NCBI RefSeq assembly: GCF_014841115.1
Contig: NZ_JACYTP010000005.1
Location: 62,001 to 126,000, forward strand
Length of the DNA: 64,000 nucleotides
Direction: 5' to 3'
From: Photobacterium arenosum
Lineage (GTDB): Bacteria; Pseudomonadota; Gammaproteobacteria; Enterobacterales; Vibrionaceae
The notes beneath the pieces were generated by a model. It did no database searches. It saw only the letters and a list, made by a program, of their open reading frames with translations, and had not been told where the DNA came from. Below, in pieces: positions 1 to 10,054 of the stretch. Position 1 is the stretch's first letter. The number at the start of each line of letters is the position of its first letter. The position numbers and the translations under genes were made by a program.

Positions 1-406
1 GCAGATCGATTTTGTTCAGGATCGGCACAACTTCCAGATCCATTTCAATCGCGGTATAACAGTTAGCCAGTGTCTGGGCTTCCACACCCTGACCGGCATC
101 GACCACCAGCAACGCACCTTCACAGGCCGCCAGCGAACGGGAGACTTCATAGGAAAAGTCTACGTGTCCCGGTGTGTCGATAAAGTTCAGTTGATAGGTT
201 TCACCATCTTTTGCCGTGTAATTGAGCGTCACGCTCTGGGCCTTGATGGTGATGCCACGTTCACGTTCCAGATCCATTGAATCAAGCACTTGCGCAGCCA
301 TTTCACGATCGGAAAGGCCACCGCAGACTTGAATCAAGCGGTCAGATAACGTCGACTTACCGTGGTCGATATGTGCAATAATCGAAAAGTTACGAATGTG
401 CTTCAT
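1..406 (-). CDS. lepA: Elongation factor 4 (LepA), N-terminal part, cut by window edge
   Basis: Translating GTPase that acts on stalled or badly translocated 70S ribosomes. Only the first 135 codons lie in the window. The translation starts [14 protein letters not shown] and shows the G1 P-loop (AHIDHGKST, residues 11-19), the switch I region around RERGITIK, the G3 motif DTPGH, and the start of G4 (NKID) at the window edge. This is the LepA pattern rather than EF-G or TypA. It is the last gene of the rpoE-rseA-rseB-rseC-lepA block, a usual order in gammaproteobacteria, with about 70 bp separating it from rseC. The ATG at 406-404 is the family start. Confidence 0.95.
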   Translation of the reverse strand, partial: MKHIRNFSIIAHIDHGKSTLSDRLIQVCGGLSDREMAAQVLDSMDLERERGITIKAQSVTLNYTAKDGETYQLNFIDTPGHVDFSYEVSRSLAACEGALLVVDAGQGVEAQTLANCYTAIEMDLEVVPILNKIDL

Positions 407-479
407 GAATTGGCGTGACTAACTCGTGATTAAAAAATGAATGGGATCTTACGATCAAGTTGGCAGATTCTACCGAATT

Positions 480-992
480 TCAACGGCTGCTGCTATCTTT
501 CGATAGTGCATTTGTTTCCAGCCCCTCCACGACAGGCTTTCCGAGCACCCGAATCAGGCTGGGTTGATAATCCCCCAGGGCCGATAATCTTCTGGCGCGA
601 TATCGCGCAATCAGCAGTCCTACCACGCCACCGGCAAGGGCACAGGCAATTACGCCCCCTTCGCCACCGCCAGCCAGCTCAACAAACCACCACTGGCCGA
701 GCAAGGTCCCCAACAGCAGACACACTAACGGCAGCACGTAAACCAGCAACGCAGATTGCAGCACGCTGCGTTCAGATAACCCGATTTCAACCAGCTGACC
801 GATGTGAATAGGATCATTAATATGGGTTGTCGATAACGTCAGTTGATGCTGGCGACCAGGTAATACTTTGCTGACTACGCCTGTGCCACAGCTATTTTGT
901 GAGGCACAGGATCCGCAGCTGGTTTGCTGCTGGCAACTGACGATGATCTGCTTTTTATCAACAGCCACCACTGTGGCCAGTGAATGCATCAT
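480..992 (-). CDS. rseC: SoxR-reducing system / sigma-E regulator RseC
   Basis: Inner-membrane protein of 170 aa. The N-terminal cytoplasmic part carries a cysteine cluster (C20, C26, C29, C35; CGSC core) and is followed by two hydrophobic helices (about residues 78-103 and 113-131), the RseC/MucC architecture. In E. coli RseC belongs to the Rsx/Rse system that re-reduces SoxR and is a minor positive modulator of sigma-E. The start codon overlaps the rseB stop by 4 bp, so translation is probably coupled. The role is inferred from family and operon position; the cysteine pattern and membrane segments are seen directly. Confidence 0.92.
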   Translation of the reverse strand: MMHSLATVVAVDKKQIIVSCQQQTSCGSCASQNSCGTGVVSKVLPGRQHQLTLSTTHINDPIHIGQLVEIGLSERSVLQSALLVYVLPLVCLLLGTLLGQWWFVELAGGGEGGVIACALAGGVVGLLIARYRARRLSALGDYQPSLIRVLGKPVVEGLETNALSKDSSSR

Positions 993-1960
993 GGCTGGCT
1001 GACTCCCTGAAAAGAGACCGACTCAGCCACCCGGCGCGCCGTTGCCGGCGGTATGTCACCGACAACAGTGATCTCTTTGTCTTTCAGTAACTGGCTGTGC
1101 AGCGTACGTCGTCCCTGGCGAACCAGTTGTTCCCGCACACTGAAGCCATCTGCAGCCGAGACATAAATAGAAAAACTAAACAGGCCGTCCGTATACATCT
1201 GGCTTTCAACCGGACGCTCAGTCAGCATCAGGCGGTGTCGGTTGTGTGAAATACTTTCAAAGCCCAGCGGCAACCAGTCGACCTGCCAGGACAAGTCCAC
1301 CTGTGGCTGTGGCGGTAGCTGAACCACTTCCGGCAGTTTCACTGATTTCAGACTTTCCAGAATATCGGCCACTTTGTCATTCACGACAAAAGACACTGCG
1401 CGGTATTGTTCTAAAGGCTCACCATCCCGATCCAGTAAATCTGCCCGCAAGACTAAATGAGAGCGGGTGTCCATCCACAACAGGTAGGAATAGCGGGCGC
1501 CGTCTTTGGGCGCAATACGTACCACATCACAAGCGGTTCCCGCTTCACGGGATCGTCCCATGGGGATGAAGTCATAAAACTGGGCCAGCTCTGCCACATT
1601 GGTACGCATGATAGGCGGCAAAGGGGCCACCATGCGATTGCTGTCGATGGTAAACGGGTCCAGCCCTGGCTCAAAGTAACTGACTTCTTTGCCACGCTGA
1701 ATAACCTCACGCGGCGGACCGCTGAGGTACACCAGATGTGCAAATGTCTCGCCATCTTCTACTGCATGGCGATAACGTAAGGGTTCAATACTGTTTTTCT
1801 TGATGAGGATGTAAGACACCTCATAGCTCAACTGCCTGGTTGCCTGATCCATTTGATGCAACAAAGCCTCTGCAGAAGTCATAGCATCTTCTTCCGCAGA
1901 GGCTTGCCAAGGCATAGCCAAGCTGACCAGTGTCAGAGCACCGACCAGAATTTTCTTCAT
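989..1960 (-). CDS. rseB: Periplasmic sigma-E regulator RseB
   Basis: Periplasmic sensor that binds the RseA periplasmic domain, shields it from DegS, and is released by off-pathway LPS or lipoproteins. The 323-aa protein starts with a signal peptide (MKKILVGALTLVSLAMPWQASA, written here only as positions 1-22, cleavage after ASA), followed by the MucB/RseB N-terminal large domain (LLHQMDQATRQLSYE at the start) and a smaller C-terminal domain. Length agrees with the family (about 318 aa). It lies 14 bp after rseA and overlaps rseC by 4 bp, so it is part of the sigma-E operon. Confidence 0.95.
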   Translation of the reverse strand: MKKILVGALTLVSLAMPWQASAEEDAMTSAEALLHQMDQATRQLSYEVSYILIKKNSIEPLRYRHAVEDGETFAHLVYLSGPPREVIQRGKEVSYFEPGLDPFTIDSNRMVAPLPPIMRTNVAELAQFYDFIPMGRSREAGTACDVVRIAPKDGARYSYLLWMDTRSHLVLRADLLDRDGEPLEQYRAVSFVVNDKVADILESLKSVKLPEVVQLPPQPQVDLSWQVDWLPLGFESISHNRHRLMLTERPVESQMYTDGLFSFSIYVSAADGFSVREQLVRQGRRTLHSQLLKDKEITVVGDIPPATARRVAESVSFQGVSQP

Positions 1961-1974
1961 ATCACCGCCACGAA

Positions 1975-2613
1975 TCAGTGTGATTCCAACAGGGTTCTAT
2001 CCAAACTGCCGTCTTCCGCATTCAGGCGCAGTTGCAACTCATAGTCCTGTAACATCGCATTAATACGACGTCTTTGTTCCATCAGTTGTGCTTCGCTTGG
2101 CGATTCAGTCCGGGTACGAACAGAATCCCGCGTCAGGCTGACTGGTTCAGCAGTTCCGGCAAAAGGAATGGTCTGTAAAACAGGCACCTGAGTATTAGCA
2201 TCACTCGCTAACCCAGCCTCTTCACCACCGTTATATTGTTGTACGCCGACAATCACTGCCAAAGAAACACAGGCAGCTAATGCCACCTGACCAAATTGTG
2301 TCAGCCAGGCTGGCATAGTACGACGTGCCTGATGGGGCGTTGGTTGCTCCACATGCGGCAGAGACACCACATTCGCCGACGCCGCGACACTGTCTGCAAG
2401 GCTGTGCGCGGGTTCATTATCGAGCGCCATCGCCACGTTTCCGGCGATATCCCACTTGGGGTGCCCCGGCGCTTCACCGTGCATCACATCGCTCATCAAT
2501 TGATAAGCTTGCCAGCTTTGCTTTGCATTATCATCCACCAGAAGCTGGTTTATGATACTTTGATCAACGTCTTCACCATCAAGCAAAGCCGAAATCTTTT
2601 CTTTATCAGCCAT
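1975..2613 (-). CDS. rseA: Anti-sigma-E factor RseA
   Basis: Single-pass inner-membrane anti-sigma factor that holds RpoE until DegS, RseP and ClpXP degrade it. I choose the ATG at 2613 (MADKEKISALLDGE, 212 aa). The in-frame upstream candidate at 2634 is a TTG with no ribosome site, whereas GGTGAC lies just before the ATG. Residues 1 to about 60 form the RseA N-terminal anti-sigma domain; a single membrane helix follows at about 109-125 (VALAACVSLAVIVGVQQY), and the rest is periplasmic. It begins 24 bp after rpoE. Confidence 0.93.
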   Translation of the reverse strand: MADKEKISALLDGEDVDQSIINQLLVDDNAKQSWQAYQLMSDVMHGEAPGHPKWDIAGNVAMALDNEPAHSLADSVAASANVVSLPHVEQPTPHQARRTMPAWLTQFGQVALAACVSLAVIVGVQQYNGGEEAGLASDANTQVPVLQTIPFAGTAEPVSLTRDSVRTRTESPSEAQLMEQRRRINAMLQDYELQLRLNAEDGSLDRTLLESH

Positions 2614-2637
2614 CTTTGTCACCGTTTGGCCCAAATA

Positions 2638-3216
2638 TTAGCGCTGCATTAGGGGGGCAATACGTTTTTCTACCGCCTCCCGAGCCCGGAAAATACGGGA
2701 ACGTACCGTACCCACCGGACAGCCCATGACTTCCGCAATTTCCTCGTAACTCAATCCTTCAAGTTCGCGAAGCGTAATTGCGGTTTTCAAATCATCCGGG
2801 AGGCTTTCTATGGTACTGAATACCACCCGCTTCAATTCATCTGACAACATTTGGTTCTCAGGGTTCGAAATTTCTTTTAATGCACTGCCATTTTCATAGT
2901 ACTCGGCATCTTCCGCATCAACGTCTGTTGCAGGCGGACGGCGCCCCTGAGCCACCAAGTAATTTTTTGCCGTATTCACGGCTATACGATATAGCCAAGT
3001 ATAAAATGCACTTTCCCCACGAAAAGACGGTAGCGCACGGTAAGCTTTGATAAAGGCTTCCTGCGCCACATCCGGCACATCACCGGAATTGCCAACATAA
3101 CGGGCAATAAGGTTGCAAACCTTGTTCTGGTACTTTACGACCAGTAAATTAAAGGCTTGCTTGTCCCCTCGCTGTACTCGCTCAATCAGTGCCTGGTCAG
3201 TTAACTGCTCGCTCAT
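2638..3216 (-). CDS. rpoE: RNA polymerase sigma-E factor (RpoE)
   Basis: ECF sigma factor for the envelope-stress regulon. The start at 3216 (MSEQLTDQ, 192 aa) matches the family; GAGGAG lies about 11 nt upstream. Sigma region 2 covers roughly residues 18-90 (core helix ending in YTWLYRIAVNTAKNYL) and region 4 covers 153-192, including the HTH YEEIAEVMGCPVGTVRSRIF. First gene of rpoE-rseABC-lepA. A sigma-E type promoter lies about 125 bp upstream (3341-3369), which implies the usual positive autoregulation. Confidence 0.97.
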   Translation of the reverse strand: MSEQLTDQALIERVQRGDKQAFNLLVVKYQNKVCNLIARYVGNSGDVPDVAQEAFIKAYRALPSFRGESAFYTWLYRIAVNTAKNYLVAQGRRPPATDVDAEDAEYYENGSALKEISNPENQMLSDELKRVVFSTIESLPDDLKTAITLRELEGLSYEEIAEVMGCPVGTVRSRIFRAREAVEKRIAPLMQR

Positions 3217-3533
3217 TCGAGCGTGTACTCCTCTGTCTGTGACAAGGTCATCTCTGCTCTGAACCGTACCGGATGCAGCCAATTTACCCATCCTGTGTTC
3301 AGAACTATTTATATTCTATGGACATAGAAGCCTAAAGAATTACTGACCCCAAAAAAAGCGCAAAGTTCCCGCACACCTTACTGGCACATTCGCCCGGGTG
3401 CAACTGCCATTCATTCTGGCAGATGTACGCCGCCAGGGGCAATTTGCCTTACCTAGCTTTACAGATCAAAAAAGCCCCACATAATGGGTTTTTTGGTAAT
3501 ATGGCGAGCTTACCACAGGGATATGAGATCAAT
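3217..3533. other. Divergent intergenic region rpoE / nadB
   Basis: 317 bp without a gene. It contains the sigma-E promoter for rpoE (3341-3369). In-frame upstream extensions of both genes are open here, but neither has family-like sequence. No clear sigma-70 promoter for nadB was found; a weak AGGGATATGAG lies just before the nadB ATG. Confidence 0.6.
3341..3369 (-). promoter_or_regulatory. Sigma-E type promoter of rpoE operon
   Basis: Minus strand reads GGAACTT (3369-3363), 16 nt, then TCAGTA (3346-3341). GGAACTT with a 16-nt spacer and a TC-rich -10 is the classical sigma-E architecture, and rpoE is normally autoregulated. Functional assignment is inference from the match. Confidence 0.65.
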
Positions 3534-5153
3534 ATGAACGAGAACCGAGAACACAGTTGTGACGTCCTGGTCATCGGTAGCGGCGCAGCAGGCCTCTCTC
3601 TGGCCTTGCGTCTGGCTCCGATGTGTAAAGTGCTCGTCCTGAGTAAAGGCCCGCGGAGTGAAGGGGCGACTTACTATGCTCAGGGCGGTATCGCTGCTGT
3701 TTTTGATGAAACAGACAGTGTGGACTCTCATGTTGAAGATACTCAGATAGCCGGTGCCCATCTTTGTGATGAAGAAGTGGTTCGCTTCATTGCTGAAAAT
3801 GCCCGCGATTGCGTGCAATGGCTGATAGACGCCGGGGTGCCCTTTGATCAGGAAGACAACAGCACCGATGATCATCCTCGCTACCACCTGACACGCGAAG
3901 GCGGTCACAGTCACCGCCGGATTCTGCACGCAGCAGATGCAACTGGCATGGCCATGCAAATGTCGCTGCAGGACAATGTTCACAACCACCCGAATATTGA
4001 AGTACTGGAACGCCATAATGCGCTGGATCTGATCACCAGTCATAAAATAGGTGAGGCCGATGCGCCCAACCGGGTTCTCGGTGCTTACATCTGGAACCGC
4101 CAGCGTGAGTCTGTCGAAACCGTGCGGGCCAAATTCGTAGTGCTGGCCACCGGCGGGGCTTCTAAGGTGTATCAGTATACCTCGAACCCGGATGTCTCAT
4201 CCGGTGATGGCATCGCTATGGCCTGGCGGGCAGGCTGCCGTGTCGCTAATCTGGAATTCAATCAGTTTCATCCCACCTGCCTTTTCCATCCAGAAGCGCG
4301 TAATTTCCTGCTGACCGAAGCCCTGCGCGGCGAAGGGGCATATCTGCGCCGTCCGGACGGCTCCCGCTTTATGCAAGAGTTTGACGAGCGTGCCGAGCTG
4401 GCCCCGCGGGACGTCGTTGCCCGCGCAATCGACTATGAGATGAAGCGACTGGGTGCAGACTGCATGTATCTGGATATCAGCCATAAACCCGCTGATTTTG
4501 TGACCAAGCATTTTCCGACCATCTACGAAAAACTGCTCGGCTATGGTATCGACATTACCAAAGATGCCATTCCCGTTGTCCCGGCCGCCCACTACACCTG
4601 TGGTGGAGTCATGGTCGACCGGCAGGGACAAACAGACCTGAACGGCTTATATGCCATTGGCGAAGTCAGCTATACCGGCCTGCACGGTGCCAACCGCATG
4701 GCGTCGAACTCGCTGCTGGAGTGCGTGGTCTATGCCTGGTCTGCGGCCGAACACATCAGTCAGCACCTCAATGAAGTGAGCTTATCGTCATCTATCCCGC
4801 TGTGGGATGAAAGTAAAGTCTCCAATTCAGATGAGGAAGTTGTCATTCAGCACAACTGGCATGAATTGCGCCTGTTCATGTGGGACTATGTCGGCATAGT
4901 GCGCACCACCAAACGCCTTGAGCGGGCCATGCGCCGGATCCAATTGCTGAAGCAGGAAATTGATGAGTATTACAGTAACTTCAGGGTGTCCAACAATCTG
5001 CTGGAGCTGCGGAACCTGCTGCAGGTCGCCGAGCTGATGGTGCGCTGTGCGCTGGAGCGAAAAGAAAGCCGGGGGCTGCATTACACTCTGGATTATCCGG
5101 ATATGCTGGAGACGCTGTCACCCACCATACTGGATCCGCGCAATCCGCAATAA
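3534..5153 (+). CDS. nadB: L-aspartate oxidase (NadB)
   Basis: FAD enzyme that oxidises L-aspartate to iminoaspartate, the first step of de novo NAD synthesis (NadA is the partner). The start at 3534 ([13 protein letters not shown], 539 aa) matches the family length of about 540; the frame is open 37 codons further up but that part is not conserved. Seen: the dinucleotide motif GSGAAG at residues 15-20, the substrate loop HPTCLF followed by [11 protein letters not shown], and the C-terminal FAD motif [18 protein letters not shown]. The helical C-terminal domain of the succinate dehydrogenase flavoprotein family ends the protein. Transcribed divergently from rpoE. Confidence 0.97.
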   Translation: MNENREHSCDVLVIGSGAAGLSLALRLAPMCKVLVLSKGPRSEGATYYAQGGIAAVFDETDSVDSHVEDTQIAGAHLCDEEVVRFIAENARDCVQWLIDAGVPFDQEDNSTDDHPRYHLTREGGHSHRRILHAADATGMAMQMSLQDNVHNHPNIEVLERHNALDLITSHKIGEADAPNRVLGAYIWNRQRESVETVRAKFVVLATGGASKVYQYTSNPDVSSGDGIAMAWRAGCRVANLEFNQFHPTCLFHPEARNFLLTEALRGEGAYLRRPDGSRFMQEFDERAELAPRDVVARAIDYEMKRLGADCMYLDISHKPADFVTKHFPTIYEKLLGYGIDITKDAIPVVPAAHYTCGGVMVDRQGQTDLNGLYAIGEVSYTGLHGANRMASNSLLECVVYAWSAAEHISQHLNEVSLSSSIPLWDESKVSNSDEEVVIQHNWHELRLFMWDYVGIVRTTKRLERAMRRIQLLKQEIDEYYSNFRVSNNLLELRNLLQVAELMVRCALERKESRGLHYTLDYPDMLETLSPTILDPRNPQ

Positions 5154-5164
5154 AAACAATAGCA

Positions 5165-5187
5165 ACGGGAGCCACCCGGGCTCCCGT
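5165..5187. terminator. Hairpin between nadB and chemoreceptor gene
   Basis: Perfect 9-bp stem ACGGGAGCC / GGCTCCCGT with a 5-nt loop lies between two convergent genes. The plus strand has no clear T-run; the left flank is A-rich, which gives U residues on minus transcripts. Probably a shared terminator. Confidence 0.6.
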
Positions 5188-5216
5188 CATTCATGTCTTC
5201 CTTCTCAGCGGTCAGC

Positions 5217-7043
5217 TCATACTTTGTAAGCTTTGATCGCCTGCGATAAGGTGTGGGCCTGCACGGAAACAGAGTGGGCTGCCTGCGCATTTTCCTGCAC
5301 CACCACCACATTGCTATTGGTGACATCGCGAATCGACACGACCCGCGCACCAATATCTTCAGACACCTGGCTCTGCTGCTCCACCGCTGCGGCGATTTGG
5401 GTGCTGGAATCCAATATCCGCTGCATATCAGCAATCACGGTTCGGATCTTAGCCTCCGCGCTTTGCGCCTGGGCCACACTGTCATCCCCCTGCACCCGGC
5501 AGTGCTCAATATGGCTGACCACCTGTTTCGTCTGCTGCTGCAGTGAGCTGATAATGCTGGTGATTTCCTGTGTTGACTGTTGGGTGCGCATGGCCAGAGA
5601 GCGTACCTCATCGGCCACTACCGCAAATCCCCGCCCTTGCTCACCGGCCCGGGCGGCCTCGATGGCAGCATTCAATGCCAGCAGGTTGGTTTGCTCAGCA
5701 ATGTTTTTAATCACTACAACCACAGAGCCGATACTGTCTGACAAACCGGAAAGACTGGACACTTCCTGGCTGCTCTGAGCCAGCCCTGCAGACAGCTGAT
5801 CAATCCGTGAACGTGTTTCGACAACTTCCGATAACCCCTGTGTGGCTTCATCATGGCTGCGGCCGGTCTGTGAAGCGGCTTCATGGGTAATATGAGCCAC
5901 TTCGCTGATGGTCGCTTGCATTTCTGTACTGGCCGCCGCCACAGAATCGCTGTCCAGCAGTTGTGCCGCCAGTGCCTGCTCTGCGTCCTGACTGCGGCGC
6001 TGAAGCTGAGAAGAAGCAGCACCGAGTTCAGACACGGCGGACTGCACATCCCCCACCAGCTTGCGCAAATTGCTCAGCAGATAGTTAAAGTGCGTCCCCA
6101 TTGCGGCAAGCTCATCTTTACCTGAAGTATCGGCATTCAGGGTGAGATCATGACTGGCGGCAATACGGTTCATTAAGTGGCTCAAACGCTCAACCGGGGC
6201 CAAAATAGAGGCGCTGATTTTCCATGACAGTAAGATCAGCCCTGCAATGATGACAGCGATAAGAAGCCAGGCCAGGCGGCTGATTGAAACCTTTACCTGA
6301 TCTGCTTCTTTGTCTATCTGCTGCTGCATTTGGCCAAATTCGGCCTCAACCTGATGAGACAAGGCGCGAATCTGCCCTCTCAGTCCATCTTTATGGCTCA
6401 GGCCTACTCGGGTTTTCTGCGCCACCATCTGGTTGAATCTCTGATTAAACTCGCGGTAATCCCGACCTAACTGCGTATCCAGCTGATCACCGTATTGCGT
6501 GACAAACGCCTGATAGTCTGCCAGCAAAGCTTTGTCATCAGTCGCTGCAAATAACTTTGCCGTCAGTATCAAGCGATAAACATCCAATGTCTGCGTACTT
6601 TCAGATGCCAATGTCATCAGCTGCTCACCGCTTTGATACAATGACTGATAAATCCCTTGTGAGGGTGTCAGTCCCAGAGTCTGGTAGCCTGAGACCATTG
6701 CCTGCATACCCGCATGATAGTCGTGCATCTTACCTTGCAGAGTTGTCACTTGCGGCAGATCAATCGACAAGGCTGCCACATCTTGCTGCAATCGTGCTAA
6801 TTGCGCCTGAAATTTATCGTAATTGCCATTGAAGGTCTGCAGGTACTTAAGATCCATACGTGCCAGAAAATCTTTTTCATTACGCCTTAGGTTAAGCAAT
6901 GTCACTTCCAGTTGGTCAAGCTGACTGCCAGCCACTTCTATATTCACAAGCTTTTGATTGGTATAACTATTTACACCAAACAATAAAAAAATCGCTGTGA
7001 CACTTAACCCTGCCAGCCCTAGCAGCTTATGCCTAACTTTCAT
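5217..7043 (-). CDS. Methyl-accepting chemotaxis protein, helical-bundle sensor
   Basis: Chemoreceptor of 608 aa that signals to CheA/CheW. The start at 7043 ([12 protein letters not shown]) has AAGGA 11 nt upstream; the frame is open 15 codons more but without a site. First membrane helix about 7-24; a periplasmic, largely alpha-helical sensor of about 225 residues rich in Gln and Leu; second helix about 251-272; a HAMP domain; then the signalling hairpin whose tip ([18 protein letters not shown]) lies near 444-481. No C-terminal CheR-binding pentapeptide is seen (ends QAIKAYKV). The sensor resembles a four-helix bundle rather than a Cache fold; its ligand is unknown. Confidence 0.92.
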   Translation of the reverse strand: MKVRHKLLGLAGLSVTAIFLLFGVNSYTNQKLVNIEVAGSQLDQLEVTLLNLRRNEKDFLARMDLKYLQTFNGNYDKFQAQLARLQQDVAALSIDLPQVTTLQGKMHDYHAGMQAMVSGYQTLGLTPSQGIYQSLYQSGEQLMTLASESTQTLDVYRLILTAKLFAATDDKALLADYQAFVTQYGDQLDTQLGRDYREFNQRFNQMVAQKTRVGLSHKDGLRGQIRALSHQVEAEFGQMQQQIDKEADQVKVSISRLAWLLIAVIIAGLILLSWKISASILAPVERLSHLMNRIAASHDLTLNADTSGKDELAAMGTHFNYLLSNLRKLVGDVQSAVSELGAASSQLQRRSQDAEQALAAQLLDSDSVAAASTEMQATISEVAHITHEAASQTGRSHDEATQGLSEVVETRSRIDQLSAGLAQSSQEVSSLSGLSDSIGSVVVVIKNIAEQTNLLALNAAIEAARAGEQGRGFAVVADEVRSLAMRTQQSTQEITSIISSLQQQTKQVVSHIEHCRVQGDDSVAQAQSAEAKIRTVIADMQRILDSSTQIAAAVEQQSQVSEDIGARVVSIRDVTNSNVVVVQENAQAAHSVSVQAHTLSQAIKAYKV

Positions 7044-7257
7044 TACACAAAATTCCTTATAGGTATAAAATATTGGTGTTTTATACACTTAATAGCCAAG
7101 AAGACATTATAAATTCCCAAGCAATCAATTACATCAACAATAAAGCAGAACTTTACTCTGCTCTGCTTTAAGATCGCAATATTGTGATAACGGGCAGGAC
7201 AAGAATGACACTGCTTCCAGAAGCCGGTGATAAAGGCAGCAGACTCAACCCTTGGCG

Positions 7258-7692
7258 TCAGCAGATACGACAGAAAAGGCTCAGCAGACGGAAATCTTTG
7301 TCAGAACAGGCATCACGGCTGACGGCAAGCCAGTAATGCTGGTGGGCGCGTTTCAGCTCAATAATCAGTAATCGGGAGGTCAGCACACGGGTATGAAACA
7401 ATTGCCAGCGGCAGCGCTGCCACTCAATTTGTCGGTCATCAAATAAAATCAGCGTGCCATGAAGGGAGGCAAGCTGGATTCTGGCGCAAAGATACTCGCC
7501 CCACAGCCATTCACAAAACAGCCACCATAATGGCACGGGCAGAACATCAGCAAACATCAGAAAAGACAACAGGCTTGCCACTGCCAGATATGCTCCGGTT
7601 AAAGCGGCAAGCAGGATAGAAGAAGGGTAAAGCGTCAGGTTAGCGAAGCTTGCTCTTGTTGTGGGCAACAATCTTGTCCACCATTGCAGCAT
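7258..7692 (-). CDS. cptA: YgfX / CptA-type membrane protein
   Basis: Small inner-membrane protein encoded with SdhE. The 144-aa product has two hydrophobic segments near residues 20-60 (SSILLAALTGAYLAVASLLSF and VPLWWLFCEWLWG) and a basic C-terminal half with IELKRAHQHYW, as in the YgfX family. E. coli YgfX has been reported as a toxin-like protein acting on FtsZ/MreB and as a partner of YgfY/SdhE; that role is debated. The ATG at 7692 overlaps the 3' end of sdhE by 53 bp. TTG codons at about 7671-7666 are possible alternative starts with less overlap. Confidence 0.8.
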   Translation of the reverse strand: MLQWWTRLLPTTRASFANLTLYPSSILLAALTGAYLAVASLLSFLMFADVLPVPLWWLFCEWLWGEYLCARIQLASLHGTLILFDDRQIEWQRCRWQLFHTRVLTSRLLIIELKRAHQHYWLAVSRDACSDKDFRLLSLFCRIC

Positions 7693-7900
7693 GCGCAGGG
7701 TTAGTGCTGCGTCCGTGCTCCATCAGCCAGTTGAACAGGTCCGGGTCATCGCATGTCAGTAAAGACACAAAATCCTGGCGATCCTGCGGGTTTAAATCAT
7801 CAAAGCACTCTTCAAAGAACGGCATGATAATGACGTCCAGCTCCAGCATGCCACGACGGCAGGCCCATCTAATTCGTGCTTTATCGTCTGCACCTATCAT
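7640..7900 (-). CDS. sdhE: FAD assembly factor SdhE
   Basis: Small protein (86 aa) that promotes covalent flavinylation of SdhA and FrdA. The conserved RGxxE motif is present (RGMLE, residues 16-20, within RIRWACRRGMLELD), as is the acidic helical C-terminus. The ATG at 7900 has GAGG 8 nt upstream and gives the family length; the longer open frame to 8023 has no similarity. Two-gene unit with the downstream ygfX gene, divergent from ygfZ, as in E. coli and Vibrio. Confidence 0.95.
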   Translation of the reverse strand: MIGADDKARIRWACRRGMLELDVIIMPFFEECFDDLNPQDRQDFVSLLTCDDPDLFNWLMEHGRSTNPAHAAMVDKIVAHNKSKLR

Positions 7901-8143
7901 ATCCAACCTCAACTCCTGGTGGTATTCATTCTGCGGCAATACTACCAGCCAGTTTTCCTGCCGACTATCTGCAGCCACATATAGCACAACAAAATGAGAG
8001 CTGGTCGTGATAATACCCGACACAAAAACTCAGGTACTTTTGCATGCAGGCTGACAAAGCTCAGCCAGAGCGATAACATAGCGCTTATTCGAAGCTTTTC
8101 TGAAAGCTGAAGCCAGCTTTCCTTATCAACGACGGATTCGACT

Positions 8144-9127
8144 ATGAGCACCTGGTCAGATACTTTGCAATTCGACACACTTTCACTTTCCGCTGACGCT
8201 CCTCTGCCATCACTTGCCCTGGTAAATCTCACCCAATGGGGACTGGTGACTCTGGTTGGTCAGGACAGCATTTCCTACTTACAGGGACAAGTCACCTGCG
8301 ATGTCGTGTCTCTGAATGCCAGGCAGTCCACGCTTGGCGCGCACTGTGACGCCAAAGGTAAGATGCGCACCATCTTTCGCCTCTTTCATCACAGGGACGG
8401 TCTGGGCTGGCTGCAGCGTAAAAGCGTCATGGACACCCAATTGCCGGAACTGAAAAAGTACGCCATCTTTTCAAAAACCACTATAGAAGCCAGTACCGAC
8501 GTCTTGCTGGGCCTGACAGGTGAGCAGGCACAAGCCACCATAGACAATGTGCTGGGTGGTGAAGGAGAGGTACGGGCATTCGACAAGGGGACCGCGGTAA
8601 AAATTGATGCGCAGCGCTGGCTCCTGGCGGTTGATAGCGCCGCAGCCGGTGAGATCGCAGAGAAAATCGCCGCCAAGGCAGTATTGTCAGACGACTCACT
8701 CTGGGATCTTTACGATATTCGCCAGGCCCTGCCCCGTATTGATACCGAAACCGGGCTGGAATTCATTCCACAATCCATGAACTTGCAGGCACTTAACGGC
8801 ATCAGCTTCAAAAAAGGCTGCTATACCGGTCAGGAAACGGTCGCCAGGGCCAAATGGCGCGGCATCAACAAACGGGCCATGTACATAGTCTCTGGCCAGG
8901 CCGAAAACTGCCCGAAAGCTGGCGATGTGCTGGAGCGCAGTGTCGGTGACAACTGGCGCAAAGGCGGCACAATCATTGCTGGCTATCAATTCAGTGATCA
9001 TCAGTCTCTGGCATTGGTCGTACTGCCCAATGATCTGGAGCCAGACACAGCTTTTCGTCTGGCTGCCGAACCTGAAAACCAGTGGCAACAACTGCCACTG
9101 CCGTATTCGCTGGATGAAGAGGCGTAA
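8144..9127 (+). CDS. ygfZ: Folate-binding Fe-S cluster / tRNA modification protein YgfZ
   Basis: Folate-dependent protein of the GcvT fold needed for function of certain Fe-S enzymes (for example MiaB). The 327-aa product carries the signature K-G-C-Y-T-G-Q-E at residues 224-231, including the key cysteine C226, and the preceding FIPQSMNL segment. Length fits the family (326 aa in E. coli). It is divergent from sdhE and overlaps the next gene by one base (TAATG), so the two are probably translated together. Confidence 0.95.
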   Translation: MSTWSDTLQFDTLSLSADAPLPSLALVNLTQWGLVTLVGQDSISYLQGQVTCDVVSLNARQSTLGAHCDAKGKMRTIFRLFHHRDGLGWLQRKSVMDTQLPELKKYAIFSKTTIEASTDVLLGLTGEQAQATIDNVLGGEGEVRAFDKGTAVKIDAQRWLLAVDSAAAGEIAEKIAAKAVLSDDSLWDLYDIRQALPRIDTETGLEFIPQSMNLQALNGISFKKGCYTGQETVARAKWRGINKRAMYIVSGQAENCPKAGDVLERSVGDNWRKGGTIIAGYQFSDHQSLALVVLPNDLEPDTAFRLAAEPENQWQQLPLPYSLDEEA

Positions 9128-9591
9128 TGCTGGATACTCCCATCACGCGTTATCTGCAGCAGGAAGGGGTTAACTTCCTGCTGCTCCCTCATAACAAGCC
9201 CGCCCGCACCATACAAGAAGCAGCCGAAGAGCGAGGCGTAGAGCCACATCAGATGGTCAAGTCGATACTTCTGCGGGATATGGGCGGGTTACACGTTCTG
9301 GCGTGTGTGCCCGGCACCAGGCAGGTTGATCCTAAAAAAGTCCGCACATTATTTGGCTGCCGCAGGATGACGTGCGCCGACGCCCAAGATGTTGAAGAAG
9401 TCACAGGTCTGACTATCGGCACTGTGGCCCCTATCGGGCTCAGACAGACGCTGCCTGTGGTTTTTGACCTGTCACTCTCTCACTATCAGACAGTGAATAT
9501 CAGCAGTGGTGATCGCATGGCAGGGATTGAGCTGGCGATGCAAGATCTTGTTCAGTTGTGCGCCCCCCTGTATGGCGATATCTGTCGCTAG
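9127..9591 (+). CDS. YbaK/EbsC-family aminoacyl-tRNA deacylase
   Basis: Protein of 154 aa with the YbaK/ProX editing-domain fold: an N-terminal helix (MLDTPITRYLQQEG), the conserved TIQEAAEERGV, QMVKSILLRD with the family lysine, and the glycine loop TGLTIGTVAPIG. Members hydrolyse mischarged tRNAs (for example Cys- or Ala-tRNA-Pro); which tRNA this one edits cannot be read from sequence. The start overlaps the ygfZ stop by one base, which suggests translational coupling. Confidence 0.88.
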   Translation: MLDTPITRYLQQEGVNFLLLPHNKPARTIQEAAEERGVEPHQMVKSILLRDMGGLHVLACVPGTRQVDPKKVRTLFGCRRMTCADAQDVEEVTGLTIGTVAPIGLRQTLPVVFDLSLSHYQTVNISSGDRMAGIELAMQDLVQLCAPLYGDICR

Positions 9592-10054
9592 CCAAAAACG
9601 GGCCTCCCTCCCATTTTTTGCGTAATCATTCACCCTTTTCGCAATTTAACGCACAGATCAGAGCAGTGGCACAGGTTAGCAGAAAACACTTTTTTATTGT
9701 CTTCACCTCATCCAACTGTACAAAAAAACACCAATGCATTCCTGTAGCAAATACCGTGACAGACAACTGGCCAAACCCAACCAGATAACTATAAGCAACT
9801 GATAAAAATAAGAAAAAAAGAAATGTAGCGGAATTGACCCATACCGGAATCCCGCCAGTTTTAATTGAGTATTCACACATCAATTCAGAATAATACTCTG
9901 CGCAATGATAAATCTGTAAAAATTAATTACACTAAGCCATCATTTTACATAAACATTATGCTGAGAGTATCACAAATATTTCATAGTCAATTCTCTATAA
10001 TGGCCGCGAAATAAACACAACAACAATAGAAATAAGGCAAGGTTGCTCATCATT
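9592..10054. other. 463-bp region between deacylase gene and small ORF
   Basis: AT-rich spacer with no convincing gene. A weak GC/T-rich element follows the deacylase stop (GGGCCTCCC then T-run near 9600-9626). A TATAAT at 9996-10001 could serve as -10 for the small gene starting at 10055, though no good -35 is seen 16-18 nt upstream. A short open frame on the minus strand (9626-9883) looks random. Confidence 0.5.

Noticed and set aside
3423..3533. N-terminal extension of nadB by 37 residues
   Set aside because: Sequence upstream of the ATG at 3534 is not conserved in NadB, and the family length is met from 3534.
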